Source: G963674505 sp964575975 (GTDB lineage: Bacteria > Desulfobacterota > Desulfobacteria > Desulfobacterales > SKZT01). Taken from it: a DNA stretch of 25,112 nucleotides. Every line of letters starts with the position of its first letter. The stretch's first letter is position 1. The DNA lies in assembly GCA_964575975.1 (NCBI GenBank), contig CAZNTU010000073.1:1-25112 (forward strand), read 5' to 3'. Under the pieces are notes generated by a model that searched no databases, was not told the DNA's origin, and saw nothing but the letters and a program-made list of their open reading frames with translations. The position numbers and the translations under genes are program-made. Shown here in pieces: positions 15,777 to 23,719 of this stretch.

Positions 15777-15811
15777 ATGGGGTAAAAAAATCGAAATTTA
15801 AAGGATGCGGG

Positions 15812-16495
15812 ATGAAAAACATATCTTTGGTCGTTTCCGGGATTCCATTGTTCGCGGGTCTTTCGAAAAGCCATCTTTCCGAAATCGAGAGTCTCGCTGT
15901 CGTGAAAAAGTACGCCAAGGGGGAAATCGTTTTTTCCGAGGGCGACGAGGGGGACGGGTTTTACGTGGTGGCGGAGGGCCAAGTGAAAATCTACAAGGCT
16001 TCGACCGACGGAAAGGAAAAGATTCTTCATATTTTCGGACCGGGGGAACCGTTCGGGGAAGTTCCCGTGTTTACGGGGAGGGCGTTTCCCGCCAACGCGG
16101 TAGCGTTGACGAATGCGTCGCTGTTGTTTTTCCCCAAAAGGACCTTCGTGGATTTGATCGCGAAAAACCCCTCGCTCGCTTTGGCCATGCTTGGGGTGCT
16201 TTCCAAGCGGTTGAGGGAATTCACGATTCAAATAGAACACTTGGCGCTCAAAGAGGTTCCCGGACGCCTCGCCTCGTACCTTATATATATATCCAAGGAG
16301 CAGGAAAGCGCCAAAAGCGTCGAACTCGACATAAGCAAGGGACAACTCGCGAGCCTTCTGGGAACGATCCCGGAAACGCTGTCCCGCATTTTTTCGAAAA
16401 TGTCCTCGATGGGACTCGTCGAAGTAGACGGGAAGACAATCTGGCTTCTCGACAGGGAGGGATTGAAGGAATTGGCGGAGACGGGAAAAATATGA
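15812..16495 (+). CDS. CRP/FNR-family transcription regulator (HcpR-like)
   Basis: A 227-residue protein, starting MKNISLVVSGIPLFAGLSKS after AAAGGATG. The first 130 residues are a cyclic-nucleotide-binding-type beta-roll (GEIVFSEGDEGDGFYVVAEG, FGPGEPFGEVPVFTG). A dimer helix follows, then a winged helix near residues 170-215 with the recognition-helix segment GTIPETLSRIFSKMSSMGLV. No N-terminal cysteine cluster is present, so it is not an FNR with an oxygen-sensing Fe-S centre. HcpR-type regulators of this layout control hcp in anaerobes and are thought to sense NO through heme (family knowledge; not shown here). It is divergent from hcp with a TTGAC-N4-GTCAA site between. An upstream in-frame start at 15668 is unlikely because it would read through the operator. 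Confidence 0.9.
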   Translation: MKNISLVVSGIPLFAGLSKSHLSEIESLAVVKKYAKGEIVFSEGDEGDGFYVVAEGQVKIYKASTDGKEKILHIFGPGEPFGEVPVFTGRAFPANAVALTNASLLFFPKRTFVDLIAKNPSLALAMLGVLSKRLREFTIQIEHLALKEVPGRLASYLIYISKEQESAKSVELDISKGQLASLLGTIPETLSRIFSKMSSMGLVEVDGKTIWLLDREGLKELAETGKI

Positions 16496-16537
16496 GACGA
16501 ACCCATGGGCGTCGTTGCTTCGATAAATTTCGGAAAT

Positions 16538-16571
16538 ACCGGCGTCGACGCAATTCTCGCGTTGCTCCGGT
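16538..16571 (+). terminator. Possible stem-loop after the CRP/FNR gene
   Basis: ACCGG (16538-16542) pairs with CCGGT (16567-16571), and inside it ACGC pairs with GCGT around AATTCTC. It is followed by GTTTTCGG, a weak T-run. This could end the regulator transcript, but the T-run is poor. Confidence 0.3.
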
Positions 16572-16719
16572 GTTTTCGGCAGGAAAATACACTTTTTTTG
16601 TCTGTCATTTAGGGCGTTTTACCCATTTACAGCCAAGCCCGACCGATTAGATTAAAAGTGATTTTTAAAATGCGCAGTATGGCGGGAACCTCAAACAACT
16701 AAACAAAAGGAGGGCAATT

Positions 16720-16893
16720 ATGAAGTTCAGGGATTTTTTTCTTCCCAAGATCGCCCGTTCCGATCCGAAAGTCCGGAAAGCGGCGGTAAAGGAGGAAATC
16801 AACAAGGAGCTGTTGAAGCAAGTCGTCCAGAAAGATAAAAGCCCGGAGGTAAGGGAGGCCGCAAAAAACCGGCTGAAAGAGCTTTCCTCGTAA
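16720..16893 (+). CDS. Small HEAT-repeat-like protein, 57 residues
   Basis: An unannotated-size gene with a clear AGGAGGG six bases before the ATG. The protein begins MKFRDFFLPKIARSDPKVRK and has two copies of a helical pattern: DPKVRKAAVKEEINKELLKQ and SPEVREAAKNRLKEL. The PxVRxAA core is typical of HEAT-like repeats. It is highly charged and all-helical, with no signal or membrane segment, so a cytoplasmic protein-binding role is plausible. It stands alone between the CRP/FNR regulator (224 bases upstream) and the CheR-like gene on the other strand. Function is unknown. Confidence 0.7.
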   Translation: MKFRDFFLPKIARSDPKVRKAAVKEEINKELLKQVVQKDKSPEVREAAKNRLKELSS

Positions 16894-17068
16894 TGTGCGT
16901 TGACGACTGAAGAACGCGAGTTCCAAACCACAGGGCCCATTTTCTCCCTACTTGGTTGGCAGCCGAGCGGAAAGGCAGTTGCGGAAAAGCGGTTCGGCGC
17001 GAAAGTTTTTTGCGGAGGGAGAAGATGGGTTTTTTGCGTCGTTTGAATCCGATTCAAGCTATAGTTCC

Positions 17069-17829
17069 TTAATTTACTTTTTTCAGGTAAACCCAACCGA
17101 ATTTCGGGTGGCGTTTCAGGCAAGTAGAAGTTTCGGGGATCTTTTCATGCGACCCGATAATCAAAGCTCCCCCGTTTCTTAGGGCATTCGCAATCCGTGC
17201 AAAGACGGCGTCCCTTTCTGGCGACAGGTAATAGGTCAACAAGTTGTTTCTCGCGAAAACCAGGTGGAAATCGCGCGACGGCGGCGAATCGCGACGGAAA
17301 TCGCGACGCTCGAAAAAGACCCCTTTTTTTAAAAACGGTTTGACCCGCTTCTTTTTTTTGCCAGGTACGGTGTCGAACCATTTTTCCCGGTCGGGCTCGG
17401 GGATTTCCTTCAAACTGCGCAAATCGTATATGCCTTCGGCGGCCATCCGGAGATATTCGGGATTTGTGTCTGTCGCCTGCAATTGCAATTGCGGCAATTT
17501 TTCGGATCGATTTTTCATTCTCTCCCAAACGATTTTGAAGCTGTAGGGTTCCTCGCCTCTTGCGCATCCGCAAGACCACGCCTTGAACGGCGCCCCGTCT
17601 TCCGTAGCCGAAAGGAGCATCGGCAAAACTTCCCGTTCCAAACCTTCCCACAAGAGGCGGTCCCGAAAGAAACGGCTGATGGATACCGTCAGAAGTTTTT
17701 CGCACTCTTCCTTGATCGACGGGCGCAGCTCGATCGACGAGAGGTAGGCGTCCACGGTTGAAACGCCCAACGCTTGCATGTGACGGACAATCCTCTTTTT
17801 CACCCCTTTGCGGACCTTCCTGTAACCGG
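17069..17829 (-). CDS. CheR-like SAM-dependent protein methyltransferase, 5' end lost in gap
   Basis: About 253 residues are visible, ending in VYLKKVN. Motifs match the CheR family: SISRFFRDRLLW (family TxFFRxxxxF), AWSCGCARGEEPYSFKIV (family WSxxCSxGEEPYS, the SAM-binding loop), ATDTNPEYLRMAAEGIYDL and FARNNLLTYY (family CRNVLIYF). CheR methylates glutamates of chemoreceptors using S-adenosylmethionine. Here the Ser of the GEEPYS approach is replaced (CARGEEPYS rather than CSTGEEPYS), and no other chemotaxis gene is in the window, so this may be an orphan methyltransferase with another target. The first 20-40 residues are missing in the gap. Confidence 0.85.
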
Positions 17830-17929
17830 NNNNNNNNNNNNNNNNNNNNNNNNNNNNNNNNNNNNNNNNNNNNNNNNNNNNNNNNNNNNNNNNNNNNNNN
17901 NNNNNNNNNNNNNNNNNNNNNNNNNNNNN
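17830..17929. other. Scaffold gap (100 N)
   Basis: A run of exactly 100 N between the CheR-like fragment and the secreted-protein fragment, both on the minus strand. The C-terminus of one and the N-terminus of the other lie here, and other genes may be missing. Confidence 0.99.
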
Positions 17930-18477
17930 TCGGCGCTCATCCCTTTCTGTTCGGCAATTTGCCCGATAGTCGCCTCCTCGTTGGCCGAAAAACCGTTCTC
18001 CTCGAGAGCCGACAGGAAAAGTCCTGCGGGAATGCAATAATACCGGCAGAACTCGCCGATCTTCATTTTTTCGAATTCGTTTACCGGCTTTTCCGGAAGA
18101 GCCTCGAGTGGGGTTTGGGAATGGAGATTCAAACCTATTTCCTCAGCGGCTCGCTGGAACTTGATGTTCAAGAAGGCCAGCGCGCGCCCCTTGTCGCGCT
18201 TGAAATTCTCCTTGCACATTTCTTCGATCAAAGACTCCTTATTGGTGCTCCAATAAGTGTTTTTCAGGTAGGATATCGCCGAGGCGTTCCTGATTTTTTC
18301 TCTGCGCGAATCGCGCATTTCGGTTTTGTATTTGCACTTGCTCGACATTTCGTCGATGATCGATCCATAGAACTGCTTCAGATCCTCCGGCGCCGTCTCT
18401 TGCGCGGCGGATAAATCCGATAGAAAAAACGTCGCTAAACTCATGGCCACTAAAGTAAATACGACTTTTCTTGACAT
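17930..18477 (-). CDS. Secreted protein of unknown function, 3' end lost in gap
   Basis: 182 residues are visible. The N-terminus is a classical signal peptide: MSRKVVFTLVAMSLATFFLS, then DLSAA before QETAPED, with a likely cut after SAA. The mature part is helical and charged, with cysteines at SSKCKYK, EEMCKEN and GEFCRYYC that could form disulfides or bind a cofactor. I do not recognise a family. The start has an excellent AAGGAGGAG. The gene points toward the CheR-like gene, and they may be cotranscribed if the gap is short. The C-terminus is unknown, so length cannot be compared. Confidence 0.8.
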
Positions 18478-18723
18478 GGGCTCCTCCTTTCATAGCAAAC
18501 TCCGAATAAAAAAAGTAGCGAACTAATCTGAACTTTATCGACTAAGCCAGACTGCTTCGGTATCGCTTATTAAGCAAAAGTGCGGATGGAATGAAGGCGA
18601 TTTTCCGGATGGCGTTTTTTTCTCGGTCGTAACGATTCGGTAAACTATTTAGGTATCGGCAATTGGATTGTTCATTGATTATCCCCATTAGCTTGTTTTT
18701 TTCAAGCCTATAAAAAACCCTAT

Positions 18724-18750
18724 AAAACACCTATTCGACATGGGTGTTTT
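18724..18750 (-). terminator. Rho-independent terminator after the Gate-domain gene
   Basis: AAAACACC (18724-18731) and GGTGTTTT (18743-18750) form a perfect 8-base stem with an 11-base loop. On the minus strand it is followed by ATAGGGTTTTTTATAGG. It lies 42 bases past the stop of the Gate-domain membrane protein. The rest of 18478-18791 shows nothing further that I can support. Confidence 0.6.
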
Positions 18751-18791
18751 AGCGGATACGGGATAACGAGCTGTTCAGTATCAATTCCGGA

Positions 18792-19772
18792 TTATTCGTA
18801 GAACAGCAGAACCAGCGCCAGCACGATCCCCCGTGCCGCCATGGTCAGCCCCATTGTAAGAGCGCAAACCACCGAGCCGTATTTGAATCCGAAATATCCG
18901 GCGTACCTTGGCAAAGTGCCGCGAAGCCTCGTGGCGGGTATCATGATGAAGCTGCCGGCAAGAAGGGCCACGATGGCTTGGTATTCCGTGACCAGCTGGT
19001 CGGCCATCAGGTTGGACATGTAGGCGACTCCGGCGGTGGGGCTGAAGATGTAGACGCTGACGGGCGCGATCACGACGGGCGGCAGCCCGAAAAGGTCGGC
19101 GGCAGGCGCGATCAACCGGTCTAAGATGGTAAGGATTCCGGAATTCGCCAGGTATTGCACGACGAATGTAACGACCGTCAAAAGCAGTATCATTCGCCGA
19201 AACAGCTTGATTCTCGCTCGAACGGCGTCCTTGAGAATTTCGAAAAAGCTCCTGGGGATGCAGTCGTCAACCGCAGGGTCGCACACCAGGTCGTCGAACG
19301 CGCTTCTGTCTTGGGGACGCCTGCGAATTTTCAGTTTTCCGTAGACCACCACGAAAGCCAGTTTGAGAAATCCGGCCAGCCAGAACGCGGTAATATAGAT
19401 CAGGCAAAGCTTCGGCCCGAGGAGCGGCAGCACCACTGGAAGCTGGAAAGTCAAGGTCTCCTTGAAATGGAACGGGGCCGTATTCAAAACTCCCGTCAGG
19501 ACCATTTCCCGACCGGTTACCCGACCGTCCTGGTGGAACTGCGCGATCATAGTATGGGCGGCCACAATCGACCCGATACCGGCCAGGAACGACAAAGCGC
19601 TTTCCGAAGGCAGATTGGAAACTTTGGCCAAAGGCTTTCCCAAAGGCTCCAACTTCTTCATCAGGCCGAGTTGCATCAGCACCTCGACTCCGACAAGGCT
19701 CAGAAACATGACCGGCGCGATCCGCAGCAACAGGCGCGCCGTTTGGTCGAGGGTTTCTATCCAGACTTCCAT
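18792..19772 (-). CDS. Nucleoside-recognition (Gate) domain integral membrane protein
   Basis: A 326-residue, strongly hydrophobic protein with about eight to nine transmembrane segments. It has two Gate-like halves: PVMFLSLVGVEVLMQLGLMK with SALSFLAGIGSIVAAHTMIAQ in the first, and PPVVIAPVSVYIFSPTAGVA in the second, separated by a charged cytoplasmic stretch about residues 145-185. The Gate domain is shared by nucleoside transporters, FeoB and sporulation proteins SpmA/SpmB; the substrate of stand-alone members is generally unknown. The start has GGAGCGG and a good promoter just upstream. A terminator follows, so it is probably monocistronic. Confidence 0.85.
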   Translation of the reverse strand: MEVWIETLDQTARLLLRIAPVMFLSLVGVEVLMQLGLMKKLEPLGKPLAKVSNLPSESALSFLAGIGSIVAAHTMIAQFHQDGRVTGREMVLTGVLNTAPFHFKETLTFQLPVVLPLLGPKLCLIYITAFWLAGFLKLAFVVVYGKLKIRRRPQDRSAFDDLVCDPAVDDCIPRSFFEILKDAVRARIKLFRRMILLLTVVTFVVQYLANSGILTILDRLIAPAADLFGLPPVVIAPVSVYIFSPTAGVAYMSNLMADQLVTEYQAIVALLAGSFIMIPATRLRGTLPRYAGYFGFKYGSVVCALTMGLTMAARGIVLALVLLFYE

Positions 19773-19819
19773 ATCCGCTCCAAAAAACAGGCCTTTCTCC
19801 GTTATAAAGTCAGGGCGGA

Positions 19820-19848
19820 ATATTAGGCAGACGAGGTTTCTTTGTCAA
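19820..19848 (-). promoter_or_regulatory. Sigma70-like promoter of the Gate-domain gene
   Basis: On the minus strand a perfect TTGACA (19848-19843), 17 bases, then TAATAT (19825-19820), four of six consensus bases. The start ATG is about 48 bases downstream of the -10, with GGAGCGG before it. Confidence 0.55.
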
Positions 19849-19914
19849 CGGAGGCTTTTTTTTCACGGTGTCCGACGAAATCTCCGGGTCTTCGGCCACT
19901 ACGATTTGTACCGA

Positions 19915-20583
19915 TTATTCCAGTGTCAGAAGGTAGGTCCTTAAATTTACCCCTTTGTTTTTTATTCCGAATTTTTCTCTTATTTTTTCCCGGTGGGATT
20001 CGATGGTCTTGTACGACAAGCCCAGCATGTCGGCAATCTCTTTGGTCTTATGGCCTTGTTTTACGAGTAAGGCCACTTGGATTTCGTTGGGGGTCAAGCC
20101 TATGTAGGACGATGTAATCGTTCGGGAAAACGACGACATGATTTCGCCAAGGTTCGATTTGACGGCCTCGAGCAAGGATTTTTGAACATTGTCCAAATTG
20201 TTTTTCCCAATCTTGTCGATCAGCGGGAAAATCGTCCTTTTCATGTTCCAAACGAAGCATTCTTCGAATTCCCGTCTGTCCTTTTCTCTTTTTTCGAGCA
20301 GAACGTTCAATGCCGTGTTCGCGTCCTGAAGGCTCCGGGCTTTGACCCGAAGTTCTCTTTCCCTATTTTTCAACTCTTGCTCCGCAAGCTTTTTCGCGGT
20401 GACGTCTATCAAAACCCCGTTCACATGAGTGACTCTATTGTCTTGATCGAGGATGCCCGTGGAAATGGCCCTAAGAAAAACCCAATCGCCCTTGTTTTCG
20501 TTGTAGACTCGAAAAACCTCGTCGAACCGATTCGTCCGAAAAGACCGCTGATTTCTTTTCTTTTTGAGTCGGTTAAAATTCAT
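19915..20583 (-). CDS. LuxR-type transcription regulator with a partial PAS/PAC domain
   Basis: A 222-residue protein. Residues 20-65 match the second half of a PAS fold with PAC (FDEVFRVYNENKGDWVFLRA, VNGVLIDVTAKKLAEQEL). A helical coiled segment runs about 65-105. Then comes a block seen in many PAS-LuxR proteins of Desulfobacterota (NMKRTIFPLIDKIGKN), and a C-terminal LuxR helix-turn-helix: LTPNEIQVALLVKQGHKTKE then IADMLGLSYKTIESHREKIR. It starts at an ATG with AAGGTGAT upstream and an in-frame TGA 9 bases before, so the missing N-terminal half of the PAS fold is not encoded in frame. It may be a truncated but expressed regulator. Target genes are unknown; the ACT and patatin genes are divergent. 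Confidence 0.85.
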   Translation of the reverse strand: MNFNRLKKKRNQRSFRTNRFDEVFRVYNENKGDWVFLRAISTGILDQDNRVTHVNGVLIDVTAKKLAEQELKNRERELRVKARSLQDANTALNVLLEKREKDRREFEECFVWNMKRTIFPLIDKIGKNNLDNVQKSLLEAVKSNLGEIMSSFSRTITSSYIGLTPNEIQVALLVKQGHKTKEIADMLGLSYKTIESHREKIREKFGIKNKGVNLRTYLLTLE

Positions 20584-20905
20584 CCGGAAAAATCACCTTG
20601 TTTTAATGAATTTGGTTTTCCCGCCCAAAACCCGACGTTTCTATTCCGCTCGACAAGATCGCACTACTTCAAAACCGGCTGCAATCAAGCGGTTTTTACG
20701 AAGACATTGCAAAGCAAAAAGAGACAGCGAGTATTTATTTCGATGATAGCGGGGAAAAGAGGCAGTCGGAGCGAGGGCAAAAAATTGCTTGACCTATTTT
20801 ATGTGGAATCGTACGAAAGTTTCAAGTTTTTAGTCTGCTCCGAAGCGAAAAAGTCGCTTCTTCCCCGTCGCGCCGAAACATTTGCCCGCTCGCTTTTATC
20901 GATTC

Positions 20906-20934
20906 TTGACTTGATTCCGCGATTTTCCTATAAC
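20906..20934 (+). promoter_or_regulatory. Sigma70-like promoter for the ACT-patatin pair
   Basis: TTGACT (20906-20911), 17-base spacer, TATAAC (20929-20934); each box matches five of six consensus bases. The predicted start near 20941 leaves a leader of almost 90 bases before the ACT-domain gene and rules against an earlier ATG at 20936. The 20584-20905 stretch holds no gene that I can support. Confidence 0.65.
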
Positions 20935-21028
20935 AATGGAAAAACGCCCGCCGCGCCGCAGTTCCAAACGATTGCCCGCGGCTTTCGATCTTTTTATTTA
21001 TGGTCGCCAACACGCAAGGAAAAAGAAA

Positions 21029-21514
21029 ATGGTAAGGACGGAAATATCGCTTTTTTTGAAGAACGTTCCGGGAGAACTGGGGAAGCTGGCCCGCCTCCTT
21101 TCGGAAAACGGCCTTAATATCGATGCCTTGACTATCCAGGACGCCTCCGAATACGTCAAGAATCTTTTTCAGGCGCGGGGAAAAAGCTTGAAACGAATCG
21201 CCTCGGCGGCAAGCTACAATTCGGTCCGAAAGGACTCGGCAGAGTTCGCGCTTATCCGTTTCCTGGTCAACGATACGGACAAGGCCATCGATCTGCTTTC
21301 CAAAAACGAATACTTGTACGTCATTACGCCGGTGATCGCCATCGAGCTTGACAACAGGCCGGGGACCCTGGCCGAAATCTCGAGCAAGTTCGGCCAAGAG
21401 GGCATCAACATCAGTTACGTGTACGGTTCGGTATCGTCTCCAGAGGCCAAGTGCCTCTTCGTCTTCTGCCCAGAAGACATCGACCATGCCGCCGGCATTT
21501 TCAAGGACTATTAA
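21029..21514 (+). CDS. Tandem ACT-domain protein
   Basis: A 161-residue protein starting MVRTEISLFLKNVPGELGKL. The first ACT domain (residues 1-80) has the NVPGELGKLARLLSENGLNI pattern and the second (about 95-161) has LDNRPGTLAEISSKFGQEGI then NISYVYGS. Such stand-alone double-ACT proteins usually bind amino acids and regulate partners. Between the first NIDALTIQDA and the ALIRFLVND strand lies an insertion of about 30 residues rich in Lys/Arg/Ser, longer than in usual relatives. The ATG is preceded by AAGGAAAAAG. The patatin gene starts five bases after the stop, so the two form an operon. Confidence 0.88.
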   Translation: MVRTEISLFLKNVPGELGKLARLLSENGLNIDALTIQDASEYVKNLFQARGKSLKRIASAASYNSVRKDSAEFALIRFLVNDTDKAIDLLSKNEYLYVITPVIAIELDNRPGTLAEISSKFGQEGINISYVYGSVSSPEAKCLFVFCPEDIDHAAGIFKDY

Positions 21515-21519
21515 CCCCG

Positions 21520-22404
21520 ATGGCGACGAGAAGAGCGCTCGTTCTTTCCGGGGGAGGCGCTAGAGGCGCTTTCCAGGCCGGGGCCGCGCAATACCTCCGG
21601 GAAAGAAACTGGCGGCCGGACCTGATTTGCGGCGTTTCCGCGGGCGCGATCAACGCGGTCGCCCTGGGCTCGGGCATTTCGCCGGAAAACCTCGTTTCCA
21701 TCTGGGAATTCTATCGGCATAGCCGCAAGTATACATTCAACCCGTTCAGCCTGGCCAGACGCCTGTTCTCCAAGACGAAGCTGGAATTCTTCGTCGAGCC
21801 CGATTCTCTCGTGAAGGCGATCGAAAAACATATCAGTTTCGAATTTCTGCAAAAGAGCGACATGGATGTGGTTATTACGGCGGTGAACGTGAGAACCTCC
21901 CGAATCGCCTATTTTTGGAAAGACGTCATCGACGAGGAGCGCTTGCTGGCCTCCGCCGCCATGCCCTTGCTGTGTTCGTGGAGGATGATAGACGGCGAAC
22001 CCTACTGGGACGGCGCGATCATGGACAACGTGCCGATTCTTCCGGCGCTCAAATACGGGGCCGACGAAATCGTCGCGGTGCTGCTGTCGCCGGTGGGCGC
22101 TTTCGAAAATAGACTGCCCCGATCCGTTTTGGAGGCTTCCGAACTCGTGTTCGAGCAATCCCTCGCCGGGGCCTTCCATACGCTTCTGGCCGACCGCGCG
22201 TGGCCCGATTCGATTTCCGGCGCTTTTCACAGCCCGGCGCCGTCGGGCTTGCACATGATCGACGGCAAGACGAAACTGGGGATCGTCGCCCCGACCCGGA
22301 TGCTGGGCTTCAAAAGCCTGTACGATTTTTCGAAAAAACAGACCCGGCAGTTGCTCCGCGACGGCTACGAGGCCGCACGGACGCAACTCTCAAGCTTTTT
22401 TTGA
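21520..22404 (+). CDS. Patatin-like phospholipase (RssA-type)
   Basis: A 294-residue protein with all patatin landmarks: the oxyanion loop SGGGARG at residues 10-16, the nucleophile elbow GVSAG with Ser40, and the catalytic Asp164 in YWDGAIMDN. The family hydrolyses acyl esters of lipids with a Ser-Asp dyad. There is no signal peptide, so it is cytoplasmic or membrane-peripheral. The ATG is five bases past the ACT gene stop, with AAGGA inside the end of that gene, so translation is coupled. It ends eight bases before the convergent trmJ gene. The CTTTTTTTGA at the end may assist termination. Confidence 0.93.
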   Translation: MATRRALVLSGGGARGAFQAGAAQYLRERNWRPDLICGVSAGAINAVALGSGISPENLVSIWEFYRHSRKYTFNPFSLARRLFSKTKLEFFVEPDSLVKAIEKHISFEFLQKSDMDVVITAVNVRTSRIAYFWKDVIDEERLLASAAMPLLCSWRMIDGEPYWDGAIMDNVPILPALKYGADEIVAVLLSPVGAFENRLPRSVLEASELVFEQSLAGAFHTLLADRAWPDSISGAFHSPAPSGLHMIDGKTKLGIVAPTRMLGFKSLYDFSKKQTRQLLRDGYEAARTQLSSFF

Positions 22405-22411
22405 AATCGCC

Positions 22412-23191
22412 TTAACCGTCTTTTCCCCCGATCTCATTCCTCCGCGCTTTCAAACCGTCCTCGTAGCATTTGCTTCCGTACCACCTGATCTGTCGGCAAA
22501 TGCCCCGAATCAGGCTGACCTCCTTGGCCCGCAAGGGCAGCCTGGAAAAAAAGCGACGGAAATTGTTCAGCCAGTAGTCCGGGTTGTCGGGGTTCAGAAA
22601 GCTGATTCGAACGAGAATCTCTTTCAAATCCTCGTACATGCCCTCCAACTCGTGATGTCCCGCCAAGCGGGGTTCGAATCCCGGCGCCTTTTCCAGAGTG
22701 GCCTTGAAAAGTTCGTAGGAGACGACCATGACCGCCTGGGCGAGGTTCAGCGAGGAAAACTCTGCGGTGGGGATGTTGACCAGGACATGGCAGTTCCAGG
22801 TGTCCTCGTTGGTCAAGCCCCTGTCTTCCGGGCCGAAGAGGACCGCGATCCGGTTTTCCCGGGAAACGGGAATCAAGCTTTGGGCCAACCGCGAGGGAGA
22901 CTGGATGACCTGCCGTCGGGACCCTAGCCGGGCCGTCGTGCCGACGATGTACTGGAACTGCGAAAGAGCGTCCTCCAAATTGTCGAACACCCGTATTTTC
23001 TCGACCGTGTCCATGGCTGCGTGCGTGGCCAGCTTGTGGATTTTCTCCAGATCGAAGTTTTCGGGCCGCACGACCACGATGCGGCCGATTCCCATGTTTC
23101 TCGCGGCTCGGGCGGCGGCCCCGATATTTTCGGGATATCGGGGCCGAACCAGAACGATGCAGACGTTTTCGAGATTGATCTTTTCAGGCAT
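22412..23191 (-). CDS. trmJ: SpoU-family tRNA 2'-O-methyltransferase, TrmJ-like
   Basis: A 259-residue protein with the three SpoU/SPOUT motifs: RPRYPENIGAAARAARNMG (motif 1, about residues 16-34), AVLFGPEDRGLTNED (motif 2) and NIPTAEFSSLNLAQAVMVVS (motif 3), followed by a helical C-terminal extension. TrmJ methylates the ribose of position 32 of tRNA using S-adenosylmethionine as a knotted dimer. The ATG shares one base with the ndk stop (TAATG), so the gene is coupled to ndk. The C-terminal RQIRWYGSKCYEDGLKARRN segment is basic, as expected for RNA binding. Confidence 0.92.
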   Translation of the reverse strand: MPEKINLENVCIVLVRPRYPENIGAAARAARNMGIGRIVVVRPENFDLEKIHKLATHAAMDTVEKIRVFDNLEDALSQFQYIVGTTARLGSRRQVIQSPSRLAQSLIPVSRENRIAVLFGPEDRGLTNEDTWNCHVLVNIPTAEFSSLNLAQAVMVVSYELFKATLEKAPGFEPRLAGHHELEGMYEDLKEILVRISFLNPDNPDYWLNNFRRFFSRLPLRAKEVSLIRGICRQIRWYGSKCYEDGLKARRNEIGGKDG

Positions 23192-23607
23192 TAGCCGGTA
23201 ATTTCCAACTGGTTGAAAAAGTAGCCTATTTCGAAAGCGGCGGTTTCGGGCGCGTCCGACCCGTGTACGACGTTCTTTTCGATGTCGGTCGCGAAATCGC
23301 GGCGGATAGTCCCCTCGGCGGCGTCCTTGTAGTTTGTGGCGCCCATCAGTTCCCGGTTTTTCGCGATGACGTTCTCCCCTTCCAGCACCATGACCACTGC
23401 GGGCCCGGAACTCATGAAATCGGTCAGGCTTCCGAAAAAGGGACGCTCCTTGTGTACCGCGTAAAATCCCCTTGCCTGCTCTTTGGTCATGTGGATCATT
23501 TTCATCGCGGCAATCCTGATTCCCGCCTGTTCGAAGCGCTTTACAACTTCTCCGATCAACCCTCCGGCCACTCCGTCGGGTTTTACGATGGACAATGTTC
23601 TTTCCAT
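23191..23607 (-). CDS. ndk: Nucleoside diphosphate kinase
   Basis: A 138-residue protein of standard length: ERTLSIVKPDGVAGGLIGEV at the N-terminus, HKERPFFGSLTDFMSSGPAV in the middle, and the active-site NVVHGSDAPETA with His115 as the phosphorylated histidine. It transfers the gamma phosphate between nucleoside triphosphates and diphosphates. The ATG has AAAGGAA about ten bases upstream. It overlaps trmJ by one base. The presumed promoter lies about 150 bases upstream with a terminator-like hairpin in between (23692-23719). Confidence 0.97.
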   Translation of the reverse strand: MERTLSIVKPDGVAGGLIGEVVKRFEQAGIRIAAMKMIHMTKEQARGFYAVHKERPFFGSLTDFMSSGPAVVMVLEGENVIAKNRELMGATNYKDAAEGTIRRDFATDIEKNVVHGSDAPETAAFEIGYFFNQLEITG

Positions 23608-23691
23608 GGCAATCGATTCCTTTCGATAAATTTTTCGCGATTAAAGAGTATGGTTTCTATCCCGGCCGACGCAACCCGCCGCCGGGGACCG

Positions 23692-23719
23692 AAAAAAAGC
23701 GCGGAAAAGCGCCGCGCTT
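23692..23719 (-). terminator. Intrinsic-terminator-like hairpin within the presumed ndk leader
   Basis: On the minus strand AAGCGCGG and CCGCGCTT pair perfectly over 8 bases around a 7-base loop (stem arms at 23697-23704 and 23712-23719) and are followed by a run of T to 23692. It points toward ndk and lies 85 bases before its start. It is either an attenuator for ndk or a stop for stray minus-strand transcripts. Confidence 0.55.

Noticed and set aside
17800..18037. Frames running through the gap at 17830-17929 that appear to fuse the secreted protein and the CheR-like protein.
   Set aside because: The gap length is unknown and each side has its own clear frame and family; there is no evidence of a fusion.
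18542..18730. A 62-residue minus-strand frame between the secreted protein and the Gate-domain gene.
   Set aside because: It would start with GTG inside the terminator stem, has no ribosome site and is low in recognisable character.
20610..20792. A plus-strand open frame reading KIALLQNRLQSSGFYEDIAK and onward.
   Set aside because: Composition is protein-like, but the frame has no ATG, GTG or TTG start after its preceding stop and no ribosome site. It may be a remnant, but this is too weak to list.
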